A DNA stretch of 25,472 nucleotides. It comes from a virus. Location: positions 1-25,472 of IMG/VR virus record IMGVR_UViG_3300025131_000380; one strand, 5' to 3'. The notes under the pieces are model-generated. The model worked only from the letters and a program-made list of their open reading frames with translations. It searched no databases and was not told the origin of the DNA. Both the position numbers and the translations under genes were made by a program. Below, piece after piece: positions 17,099-24,072 of the stretch (position 1 is its first letter; every line of letters begins with the position of its first letter).

Positions 17099-17320
17099 AT
17101 GAAGGAAATAATAACAATGGTGAAAGGCTATGTAGATGATTTAGCTCATCTAATGATGTCTTTTGTAGCTATAGGTGCTGTGTCTGAAGTAATTTTCGGA
17201 ACCGGTGTCTTTGGCGTCAACGTTATTGGTAACCTGACATCAATCATAAACACATTCGGTGAGTCCGGATTTGCTGGGCTTGTCGCCTTGTTGGTGTTGG
17301 TGGGTTTATTCCGTAAGTAA
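17099..17320 (+). CDS. Small two-segment membrane protein (monocistronic)
   Basis: This 73-residue protein begins at the ATG that follows ACGGGAG, not at the upstream in-frame ATG at 17042, which has no ribosome binding site and would lie within the promoter. It has two hydrophobic segments, about 17-41 (AHLMMSFVAIGAVSEVIFGT onward, with Gly) and 57-71 (FAGLVALLVLVGLF), joined by a polar loop, and ends FRK. It is the only plus-strand gene in the window. By hand count about 43-45% of the bases from 17161 to the stop are G or C, against less than about 30% in a line of the neighbouring sigma-factor gene. It has its own promoter and terminator. Holin-like, superinfection-exclusion or virion-membrane roles are all possible; none is shown by sequence. 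Confidence 0.75.
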   Translation: MKEIITMVKGYVDDLAHLMMSFVAIGAVSEVIFGTGVFGVNVIGNLTSIINTFGESGFAGLVALLVLVGLFRK

Positions 17321-17333
17321 TATAGGAGTAAGT

Positions 17334-17362
17334 AAAAAGGGGATTGAAAAATCCCCTTTTTT
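17334..17362. terminator. Bidirectional intrinsic terminator
   Basis: A 12-base-pair stem (AAAAAGGGGATT at 17334-17345 with AATCCCCTTTTT at 17350-17361) is closed by a GAAA tetraloop. T-runs follow it on the plus strand (CCCCTTTTTT) and, by symmetry, on the minus strand. It sits between the convergent ends of the small plus-strand gene (stop at 17320) and the sigma factor gene (stop at 17368), so it can serve both. Confidence 0.88.
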
Positions 17363-17367
17363 ATTCT

Positions 17368-18150
17368 TTAATTTCTAATTAAAGATCCAGTATAATTAAC
17401 ATCAACCACACCATCCTTATCAAATTCTAAAAACAGTCTTTTATTAAATTTCTTCATTACATTTATTATACGAGTTATATGTTGAGTATTAGAACCAGTC
17501 ATTTCACGAATCAAAATATACAAAGCTTTCTTATTAAAATTTTCTATATTTCCTTTTATACGAAATAAATGTAACACTGAATCAGCAACTCTAATATCCT
17601 TATCTCTGTGAAATATATTAGTCAAATTAACATTCCAAAAACGATGCAATTCATTTATAAATAATTCAGCATCTGTAGATTTTTCAAGTTCTTTCTTTTC
17701 AGAAGTAATATTTCTTTTATAATCTAATACATCCATTTCAGAATGTATTTTACCCATTTTATAATTTTTATTATTATTTAAAATGAGATAGTTTTTTGCT
17801 ACAATACTAAAGTAAGAAAAAGCTTTACCTTTACCTTCTTTAAATTTGTGTATATTTAAAACTAAAAAAGAAACTACTTCGTGCTTTACTTCTACTGAAG
17901 ATACATCAAAATAATAGAACTTAAATGTGTGAATTATATTTTCAGCTAATTTATCAAAAGCTGCTCTAATATGTTCATTATAAATTGTATTTCTTAATAC
18001 AGGATTATCTGATTTATTATAACGAATTATTGCATCTTCAGTTCCTTGATGAAAATAATAATTTTTCTTTTTAGCCTTCTTCTTTTTAACTATTGGTTTA
18101 ACTGATGATTTTACCTTTACTGTAGATCCTGATTTTGATGTTGTAACCAT
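17368..18150 (-). CDS. 55: Late-transcription sigma factor, gp55-like
   Basis: This 260-residue protein carries a sigma region 2-like core at about 38-130. DAIIRYN and AAFDKLAENIIHTFKFYYFD are followed by FKEGKGKAFSYFSIVAKNYL (103-122), the stretch that in sigma factors binds the RNA polymerase coiled coil and reads the -10 element. T4 gp55 is shorter (185 residues); this one has a Lys-rich N-terminal extension (KKKKAKKK at 22-29) and a longer C-terminal part that ends SLIRN. In T4, gp55 directs host RNA polymerase to TATAAATA late promoters, coupled to the sliding clamp. It overlaps the upstream small membrane gene by TAATG. The structural operon beyond the terminator is the obvious target. 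Confidence 0.82.
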   Translation of the reverse strand: MVTTSKSGSTVKVKSSVKPIVKKKKAKKKNYYFHQGTEDAIIRYNKSDNPVLRNTIYNEHIRAAFDKLAENIIHTFKFYYFDVSSVEVKHEVVSFLVLNIHKFKEGKGKAFSYFSIVAKNYLILNNNKNYKMGKIHSEMDVLDYKRNITSEKKELEKSTDAELFINELHRFWNVNLTNIFHRDKDIRVADSVLHLFRIKGNIENFNKKALYILIREMTGSNTQHITRIINVMKKFNKRLFLEFDKDGVVDVNYTGSLIRN

Positions 18151-18413
18151 TATTCTTGTTCCCCTTTAAATTTATCTAATTGTTTTATTATAGTTTTTAT
18201 TTGTTCATATATAGTTCCCGTTTCATCATCAGATTCAAAGGATCCTAAATAATCTATTTGCTTTAATTCAATATTAACTTTTTCTATTGTTTGAATAAAA
18301 TCTTCTATCCATGTTTCTAATATTTCTTGTTTAGTATTTAAATTCCAAATTATATAACAAGAAGATAAAAACCAAAGAAATAATATTACAACACTTATTT
18401 CTAAAATCATCAT
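18150..18413 (-). CDS. Small single-pass membrane protein
   Basis: This 87-residue protein has an N-terminal transmembrane helix (ILEISVVILFLWFLSSCYII, residues 3-22) followed by an acidic helical domain (about 30-87) with coiled-coil character. The start ATGATG overlaps the TGA of the HD-domain gene, and its stop overlaps the sigma factor start, so all three genes are coupled. The likely topology is a short periplasmic or membrane anchor with a cytoplasmic coiled coil. I recognise no family. It resembles T4-type small inner-membrane proteins only in layout. Confidence 0.6.
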   Translation of the reverse strand: MMILEISVVILFLWFLSSCYIIWNLNTKQEILETWIEDFIQTIEKVNIELKQIDYLGSFESDDETGTIYEQIKTIIKQLDKFKGEQE

Positions 18414-19198
18414 TTGTCTCCAAATAATTCGTCAAAAAGGTCTTGTGATTTTTGACTTAGTTTAGGCGAAGGTTGTTCAGTTTCCGTTTTAGGCTCAACT
18501 GCTTTTTTCATATTAGTTGTAAGTTGAGTATTATATTCTTCATCTAAACGATTCCATTCATCCGATTCAATATGTGTCGCCATCATATCAGCTTGATGAA
18601 GTATGTACGCTATATTGGATTTTAATCCCCAATCAGGGTTGTACGATATATAATAAGATTTATTTGCTTCCTCGTATAAACCATCAGTTAAACGTATTCC
18701 GATGTATTCCCATTGTGTCATAGAAATTCCGAAGTGATTTAAAAGAAAAATAGCTCGGTCGGTAACAGACATATATTGAAGTTTCGGATTATGTGTGTAT
18801 ATTTCTCCTCTATTCTTGCGATGCCATTCGGAGTCTTGTGGAATATAATAATCTTGATTTAAGTCACCTACCTTACCTAAGTCGTGATGCATAGCAGCAA
18901 AGATAAGTTCTTCATCGGTGAAGTTAATCTCAGCGCCATTAGACTCCCACAACTCTTTAAGTTGAATAGCGCAATCAGTTACATGCAGTACATGCTCTAC
19001 ATACCCACCTACCATAGCATTATGATATGCCTCTTTACCACTAGCTGGCGCTATTGACATTCTTTCTTCAAAATACTGATACATACTGAGAAGTTTTTCT
19101 CTTCTATTATTAGGATAATCTTCTGAAAATGTATCTTTAATTAAGTTTATAAGTTTAACCCAATTTTCATGGACTTGTTCTGCTGTTAATTGTTTCAT
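18410..19198 (-). CDS. HD-domain phosphohydrolase
   Basis: This 262-residue protein has the metal ligands of the HD superfamily in order: H69 in GGYVEHV, the H105-D106 pair in AAMHHDLGK (102-109), and D204 in HQADMMATH. His155 and His201 are further candidates. HD enzymes hydrolyse phosphate esters such as nucleotides, (p)ppGpp or cyclic nucleotides; the substrate here cannot be read from sequence. A Pro/Ser/Gln-rich C-terminal tail (about 235-262) ends in an acidic helix SQDLFDELFGD, which resembles a short protein-binding peptide (possibly a clamp- or polymerase-binding motif; inference). The gene is 2 bases after the Rdx-like gene and overlaps the membrane protein gene. Confidence 0.78.
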   Translation of the reverse strand: MKQLTAEQVHENWVKLINLIKDTFSEDYPNNRREKLLSMYQYFEERMSIAPASGKEAYHNAMVGGYVEHVLHVTDCAIQLKELWESNGAEINFTDEELIFAAMHHDLGKVGDLNQDYYIPQDSEWHRKNRGEIYTHNPKLQYMSVTDRAIFLLNHFGISMTQWEYIGIRLTDGLYEEANKSYYISYNPDWGLKSNIAYILHQADMMATHIESDEWNRLDEEYNTQLTTNMKKAVEPKTETEQPSPKLSQKSQDLFDELFGDK

Positions 19199-19200
19199 TA

Positions 19201-19413
19201 CTATAACCGCTCCTCTATTAAAGTTATTATATTATTATTTGTTTCTACTATATCTTTACTATAAACCAAATCTTTTTCAAGTTGTATTTGATATAAAGTT
19301 CTTCGCGTTCCCATCAAATTTACTTTTACACCGTCCCACTCTTCTTTTACAGCTGTTCTTAATGACTTTGCATTTGATTCAAATTGTTCACTATATACTA
19401 TTGTTACTAACAT
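19201..19413 (-). CDS. Rdx/selenoprotein W-like small protein lacking CxxC
   Basis: This 70-residue protein starts with a strand (MLVTIVYS), a helix (KSLRTAVKEEW) and a strand (GVKVNLMG), then has LEKDLVYSKDIVE followed by a C-terminal helix. This order and the (I/V)(F/Y)SK element resemble the small thioredoxin-like SelW/Rdx family. That family has CxxC or CxxU after the first strand; here the equivalent site reads YSEQFES and has no cysteine, so redox activity is not expected. The start has GGAG 8 bases upstream, which overlaps the end of the glycosyltransferase gene. The resemblance is visual and moderate; function is unknown. Confidence 0.5.
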   Translation of the reverse strand: MLVTIVYSEQFESNAKSLRTAVKEEWDGVKVNLMGTRRTLYQIQLEKDLVYSKDIVETNNNIITLIEERL

Positions 19414-20775
19414 TTATCTTCTCCATTCATAACCATTCTTAGTAAATTTAATTTCATCATATTTTCTTAAAGCATTTCTGTAACCGCTAAACTTTATTCT
19501 AACACCCCAACCGAGATAATCAGTTATTTGTTTTTTTGTTACAAAACCTTTACGCTTAATAAAATCTCTAATCTTTAAAACACCTTCAGTTTCTCTCATA
19601 TCCTTTAAGTTAAATACATTTTCCCAATTACCAAACCATTTAGATATTCTTTCTTCCCACAACATATTTTTTGCTAACGTTGTTGTATCATAATCGATAG
19701 GATTATCTAACATAGCATTAAATTTATTTTTAAAATCTTTTCTATTATCATATAAGAAAGGATAAGGATCCTTTACCACACTTGTCATTTCTGGATAGCA
19801 TAGTTTATTTGGCAACAAATAAGGAACTCCTACAGAGAATCCATCGGTAGTAGAAATACTCCAAGCAGAATAAGTTTGAAATGTTCCTACACCAAATTTC
19901 ATTGACGCTAAAAATTCCATGTATTCATCTCTACTTTCACAATTAACTTTTTTATTCCAAGGTCTTTCTACTTGCGTCAATGTAGTATATACTTTAAAAT
20001 CTTGCCTTTGTTCCCATATTTCATCAACTACCTTTACAAACCATTCCCAACCTGTATAACCAGCACCTCTATGATTAAATACAACCGTTTTATCTTTGTA
20101 TTTATCTCTTACATTGATTCTATCAACACCTAAATAATGTGGTTGAATAATTTCATGTAATCTATCTATAACTTTATCATTCCAATGGCGAGCTGCATTT
20201 TTAATTGTAAGTTGTTTTAACCAATCACTATTAACACCACATTCATCCATCATAAGTAATCCAGCAACACTTTCATATAATGCTCTCGCAGGAAAATCTT
20301 TATGAACACCATCCCTATCACCATAAGGAGCATTTTCAGGTACCTCAAACCAATGTGAATACCCAATAAATTTTGGTGTAATATTAGAATTGTTATGTAA
20401 ACAATTAGCCATCTGTAAAGTATGTTCTGGCAAATGAGAATACACTATATCAAAATCATTATTTCTCCAATCAACATGATTCATAAATTGTTTTGTATTA
20501 AAATGTTGACGCATCTGATTAATATATGTAGGTAATTCATACATTCTTTGATCTACATTTGGAAAGTTTAATGACTTTACAAATTCAGGAATCAAAAGAG
20601 TGAAATGTATGTTCCATCTTTTACTCATATAAGGTAGAACATGCCTTAATACCTCTACTAAACTATCTGCTTCTAAATTTTGTCTATAAGTATAATTTCC
20701 ATATAACAATATTTTATAATCATATTGGTTATTTTCATACTTATCTTCTAAAAAATTACTTATGTCTTTTATCAT
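19414..20775 (-). CDS. GT-B glycosyltransferase with C-terminal winged-helix-like domain
   Basis: This 453-residue protein looks like a GT-B glycosyltransferase. The N-terminal Rossmann-type part has YKILLYGNYTYRQN (20-33) and FDIVYSHLPEHTLQ, and the second half has TVVFNHRGAGYTGWEWFVKV then STTDGFSVGVPYLLPN (about 307-322), as in the nucleotide-sugar binding half. Residues 398-453 (FIKRKGFVTKKQITDYLGW, then GYRNALRKYDEIKFTKNG) look like a winged helix-turn-helix. A DNA-binding module on a sugar transferase suggests DNA as acceptor, as in phages with glucosylated bases, but protein or lipid acceptors cannot be excluded. It starts 8 bases after the DUF262-HNH gene stop, with the site AGGAAGGA. 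Confidence 0.7.
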   Translation of the reverse strand: MIKDISNFLEDKYENNQYDYKILLYGNYTYRQNLEADSLVEVLRHVLPYMSKRWNIHFTLLIPEFVKSLNFPNVDQRMYELPTYINQMRQHFNTKQFMNHVDWRNNDFDIVYSHLPEHTLQMANCLHNNSNITPKFIGYSHWFEVPENAPYGDRDGVHKDFPARALYESVAGLLMMDECGVNSDWLKQLTIKNAARHWNDKVIDRLHEIIQPHYLGVDRINVRDKYKDKTVVFNHRGAGYTGWEWFVKVVDEIWEQRQDFKVYTTLTQVERPWNKKVNCESRDEYMEFLASMKFGVGTFQTYSAWSISTTDGFSVGVPYLLPNKLCYPEMTSVVKDPYPFLYDNRKDFKNKFNAMLDNPIDYDTTTLAKNMLWEERISKWFGNWENVFNLKDMRETEGVLKIRDFIKRKGFVTKKQITDYLGWGVRIKFSGYRNALRKYDEIKFTKNGYEWRR

Positions 20776-20783
20776 ATTCCTTC

Positions 20784-22139
20784 CTACTTTACTTCTGGCA
20801 CATTACAATCACGACAGATAACTTTGGTGTTCTCTACAATGGTAGCACCACCAGCAGAATGTGCATCTATATGTCCTTTCACTGCGTCACCGAAACGAAG
20901 TGTACATCCACAATCCTCACAAACCTTATTACCTTTACCATCATCATTTTGTAACCATAAATTAAATAAATCTCTATCTGAAATAACTCTCAAGGGGTCA
21001 ACACCAATCACACCATCACAACTATCTAACTCATTAAGTAAAAATTGTAACCTAATTTCCAAACCCTTTGAATCAGAACTTAATCGTGTCTTTTGGTGAT
21101 AAGCTGTCTCCTCAATACCAATCTTCTTCTGCTTATCACTAACCATCAATAATCTATTGTGTGTAACAAAAAACCAATCAACAAACTTATTCCAATGTTT
21201 GACTCTCAATGACTTATCATTTAATATGTGATTTGTTATGAGAGTTAAATTTAAAATAACACCCAAGTTTACACTCTTCTTATACTTCTTATTTTTCAAC
21301 ATAGTGTACAACTTATCTAAAACTTTATCGACCTTTGTACTACTAAATTGATTTCTATATTCAGGTTTCAAATACATATTTTTCAAAGTTTTTGCTGAAA
21401 TACCAGATTCTTTACCTATACCCAAAACGATGGCAGCAATCTTAGCTAACAACTCATCTTGAGCCATCTTCTTAAATGTCAATGAAGTGTAGAGTGATTT
21501 AAGAGATTTACTATCCCTCTTAAATAAATCATGTAGTTCAAACTTCACACCTTTCCACTTATTATCTAATCGAGAAGTTCCACGAACATAAGCAGCAGGT
21601 GCAGTATTTATCGCATTTCTCTTTTCAGCTTCTGTCATAGCATTGAGGTCATTTAAATCACAAAACATCTGCATTATCTCAGCTTCATTATGGGAATGAG
21701 TCAATACCAATCTTAATTCGGATGAGAGAAACTTCTCTGCTAATTGTGGAAAATTAATCTTTACATCAGACCAATTCATACCACTAAGATCACATTCATC
21801 TTCAATCTGATAGTCCACCACAACACATGTGTCCAATTTAAATTTGTCATTGAGAAAATCCATAATGGTTCTAAATCTCTGTTGCCCATCTATCATTTCT
21901 GTTATGGAATGTAAAGCGCTTATTCTATTTCCACCATCCATAACCATATCCTGATTATCAACTCTAGCGTATAAATTAGGGATGACACGATTACCCTTAA
22001 AAATACTACCAATGAGTTTTTGTTGCCAACCCTTCTTCTCATGTGCGATGTAATCTCGCTGATAGGCTGGGTTTAAATTTATTGTTTTTGATATCGTTTC
22101 GATATCCTTTATGTTTATCACTTTAAGTGAACTCTTCAT
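20784..22139 (-). CDS. DUF262-HNH nuclease-like protein
   Basis: This 451-residue protein has an N-terminal DUF262 (ParB-like NTP-binding) domain: YQRDY (26-30), WQQKLIGSIFKG (38-49), DGQQRFRTI (84-92), then FCDLNDLNAMTEAEKRNA (159-176). An extra DGGNR sits at 68-72, so the motif appears twice. The C-terminus has an HNH/treble-clef: C407 and C410, GHIDAHSAGG (422-431), N437, C442 and C445. This architecture occurs in modification-dependent restriction and anti-phage nucleases such as the GmrSD/BrxU-type group. In a phage it could attack competitor DNA or be a homing-type endonuclease. The first 60 bases after 20820 are 43% G+C by hand count, higher than most neighbours. It is followed closely by the glycosyltransferase. 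Confidence 0.75.
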   Translation of the reverse strand: MKSSLKVINIKDIETISKTINLNPAYQRDYIAHEKKGWQQKLIGSIFKGNRVIPNLYARVDNQDMVMDGGNRISALHSITEMIDGQQRFRTIMDFLNDKFKLDTCVVVDYQIEDECDLSGMNWSDVKINFPQLAEKFLSSELRLVLTHSHNEAEIMQMFCDLNDLNAMTEAEKRNAINTAPAAYVRGTSRLDNKWKGVKFELHDLFKRDSKSLKSLYTSLTFKKMAQDELLAKIAAIVLGIGKESGISAKTLKNMYLKPEYRNQFSSTKVDKVLDKLYTMLKNKKYKKSVNLGVILNLTLITNHILNDKSLRVKHWNKFVDWFFVTHNRLLMVSDKQKKIGIEETAYHQKTRLSSDSKGLEIRLQFLLNELDSCDGVIGVDPLRVISDRDLFNLWLQNDDGKGNKVCEDCGCTLRFGDAVKGHIDAHSAGGATIVENTKVICRDCNVPEVK

Positions 22140-22189
22140 TTGTTTATTTTCCTATGTTTGGCTATTATTATGTAGGACAATCATTTAAA

Positions 22190-22251
22190 CCATTTCAATA
22201 AATGGTATGATTCAATCCCTTTAACATATACTCTGCCAATGTTAGAGTATA
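22190..22251. other. Two hairpins between accessory genes
   Basis: The 117-base gap between the DruA-like and DUF262-HNH genes holds two stem-loops. One pairs CCATTT (22190-22195) with AAATGG (22200-22205) around CAAT. The other pairs TATACTCT (22227-22234) with AGAGTATA (22244-22251) and sits just after the DruA-like stop. The second is followed by a T-run only in the plus direction, so it is a poor minus-strand terminator; it may protect mRNA ends or regulate the next gene. Confidence 0.45.
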
Positions 22252-22256
22252 ATTTT

Positions 22257-23450
22257 TTATCTACCTACTTCTGCTAAGTACATTTCTTTAGTTTCTTTCC
22301 AAGTCTTTCCTACGATATCACCATAGAAAAGCTTTTCTGGTTTAATTCTACCTTCATTAAATAATTTGGTATATCTTCTAATAGCTTTTGGTTTCCACCA
22401 CTTCATTATGTAAGCACTATCATCAGTATACTTCTGTTTCATCTTTAAATCTTTTTCTTCTATTTCACCTCGTAAAAATTCCTTACCATTCTCATAGATA
22501 TCGGCATAGAAGATACCTCTCTTAAATCCATGTTGGTATTGTGAAGCCTTAACTCCGACTACATTAAAAATCATACCAATAATTTTTTGTTTAATTCCTG
22601 TTGGTGGTCCTGCTACACCTTCTTTTTGTGTATTTATTTTTTTATATTCATCAGAACGATTTTCTTTTAACCAATCAACCCAAACTTCATAAGTTGAATC
22701 ATCTGGCTTCAATGTTACTCTACCAACTGATTCGCCTAAAGTTTTCCAATGAGGTATACTATTGTACATAGAATGTATGCCATACAAAGATGTAGTTGAA
22801 AGTCCTACCAAAGTTTGTCCATAAGTTTTTTTCCAAGCATCTCTAACTACTGAAGATGTTACTAAAGCGGCTACTAATTTACCACCTAAAAAATTATATC
22901 CTAATGGTTGAACACAACATATTGTTGTACCAATAGAAGTATGTTTCAATTTACCATCTTTATATTTATTATCTAATGACCAACCAATAAATCTATCTCT
23001 AGCTCCTAATGAAGTTACATCAGAACCTAAACAAATAACTCCTAACAATTTACCGCTTATTCTATCTTTAACAAAGAACTTCATATTTCTTCCAGGATTA
23101 GCAGTAAACTCCATTGTATGAATCAACTTACGAACTAATGTCCAAGTCTCATTATCCTTAGCATTACCCTGTTCTAACATTTCAACGTAAGGTTCTAATG
23201 CTTCAATTTCTTTAATGGTTTGTTCTTTATTATTTATATCATTAGGACACCAAAGTGAATTATTAATTCTTTTGAATTTAGATGCTTTCTGAGTCATTGA
23301 ATAAACATCAGCATTAAACTCTTGCCATTTTTTGTAAAGTGTTTGTTCTTGTACAGACATAGACTTTAGATAATCTAAGTTATCGATAAACTTCTTGCGT
23401 TCAGCATCGAAATCAAATTTTTCTTCATCGAAGAAATTATTAAAACCCAT
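22257..23450 (-). CDS. DUF4338 / DruA-like protein
   Basis: This 397-residue protein carries the core motif block of DUF4338, the family of DruA from the Druantia anti-phage system. It has GKLLGVICLGSDVTSLGARD (about 130-149) followed by RFIGWS, then CCVQPLGYNFLGGKLVAALV, a tract equivalent to VLLETFVD-type strands (TLVGLSTTSLYG) and HWKTLGESVGRVTL. A helical N-terminus (1-90) and a charged C-terminal extension (about 270-397) flank it. Druantia normally comprises several genes; none of its helicase partners is in this window. The start ATG has only a weak CGAGA site. It stands between a tRNA and the DUF262-HNH gene, a usual kind of place for acquired phage genes. Its biochemical role is unknown. 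Confidence 0.7.
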   Translation of the reverse strand: MGFNNFFDEEKFDFDAERKKFIDNLDYLKSMSVQEQTLYKKWQEFNADVYSMTQKASKFKRINNSLWCPNDINNKEQTIKEIEALEPYVEMLEQGNAKDNETWTLVRKLIHTMEFTANPGRNMKFFVKDRISGKLLGVICLGSDVTSLGARDRFIGWSLDNKYKDGKLKHTSIGTTICCVQPLGYNFLGGKLVAALVTSSVVRDAWKKTYGQTLVGLSTTSLYGIHSMYNSIPHWKTLGESVGRVTLKPDDSTYEVWVDWLKENRSDEYKKINTQKEGVAGPPTGIKQKIIGMIFNVVGVKASQYQHGFKRGIFYADIYENGKEFLRGEIEEKDLKMKQKYTDDSAYIMKWWKPKAIRRYTKLFNEGRIKPEKLFYGDIVGKTWKETKEMYLAEVGR

Positions 23451-23500
23451 TTATTTCTCGTTAATTTTCAATAGTTAAATAGCCACGCTGGCCAAATTTG

Positions 23501-23572
23501 AGCGGATGGATGGAGTCGAACCAGCATCTCTTCGATGGTATCGAAGCGTGTTTCCTATAACACTTCATCCGC
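23501..23572 (-). tRNA. tRNA-Gly, anticodon ACC
   Basis: The minus strand folds as a 72-base cloverleaf: acceptor GCGGATG/CATCCGC (7 pairs), D-stem GTGT/ACAC with a GG-containing loop, a 5-pair anticodon stem CTTCG/CGAAG with loop ATACCAT, a 4-base variable region, and a T-arm with TTCGA (one C-T mismatch in the stem). The discriminator is U73 and the acceptor starts G1-C72, C2-G71, the known bacterial glycine identity features. The anticodon reads ACC (codon GGU). Residue 8 is A and 14 is U, the reverse of the usual U8-A14. CCA is not encoded. The unusual loop makes function uncertain, but the fold is clear. Confidence 0.75.
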
Positions 23573-23614
23573 AATAATAAGTATTTTTATAATTTTCCAA
23601 ATACAAATATTTTT

Positions 23615-24058
23615 TTATGTTTGTGATTGTATAAATTTTTCATCAATAAAATTTTCTAAATTTTTAATTGCTTTTGTTACTAACGTTTTAGTATTTTCTG
23701 GAAAAGCTGTAAAAGCTGGTGTTGGTGGCGGAGTTCCAGTCAATACTCCTCCTGAAGTAACTGCTGTTGCTATTAATGTAGTAATACTTCCTATTCTTGC
23801 AATAACTTCAGCACAATTTTCTGGTCTTAACTTTGCTTCGGGTGGACTTCTCATACCTTTTGAAATAAATGCTGGCGTAATTCCAGCCAACACAAGATTA
23901 ATATTAGTTGTAATTACAGCAAAATTTCTTGTAAGAGCTACCGTTGATGTTCCATAAGTTACACCATCAACAGCTGCCTCAGCAACCTTTGCAGTTACTG
24001 ATGCTAACGTCACAGCCGTTTTAGCTGCTTGTGCTGGTATTAATAATATTCCTGGCAT
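23615..24058 (-). CDS. Small Ala/Thr-rich hypothetical protein after tmRNA
   Basis: This 147-residue protein is rich in Ala, Thr and Val. The N-terminal 60 residues (AAKTAVTLASVTAKVAEAAV, then TTNINLVLAGITPAF) form hydrophobic helices without the length or continuity of clear transmembrane spans. A Pro/Thr-rich loop GTPPPTPAF (about 108-116) precedes a C-terminal helix, ATKAIKNLENFIDE-like. Similar compositions occur in small structural or baseplate-associated proteins of marine phages, but I recognise no family. The ribosome binding site AGGA (24066-24069) lies only 4 bases past the end of the tmRNA, so the tmRNA and this gene share a transcript. The long opposite-strand frame is rejected because it overlaps the tRNA and has no good start. 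Confidence 0.6.
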   Translation of the reverse strand: MPGILLIPAQAAKTAVTLASVTAKVAEAAVDGVTYGTSTVALTRNFAVITTNINLVLAGITPAFISKGMRSPPEAKLRPENCAEVIARIGSITTLIATAVTSGGVLTGTPPPTPAFTAFPENTKTLVTKAIKNLENFIDEKFIQSQT

Positions 24059-24072
24059 ATTTTTTCCTAAGT

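Noticed and set aside
22227-22251. Hairpin as a terminator for the DruA-like gene
   Set aside because: The T-run follows only on the plus strand, where no gene ends there; on the minus strand no T-run follows.
23535-23957. 140-residue plus-strand open frame opposite the Ala/Thr-rich gene
   Set aside because: It runs through the tRNA, has no ribosome binding site, and the minus-strand frame has a proper start and site just after the tmRNA.
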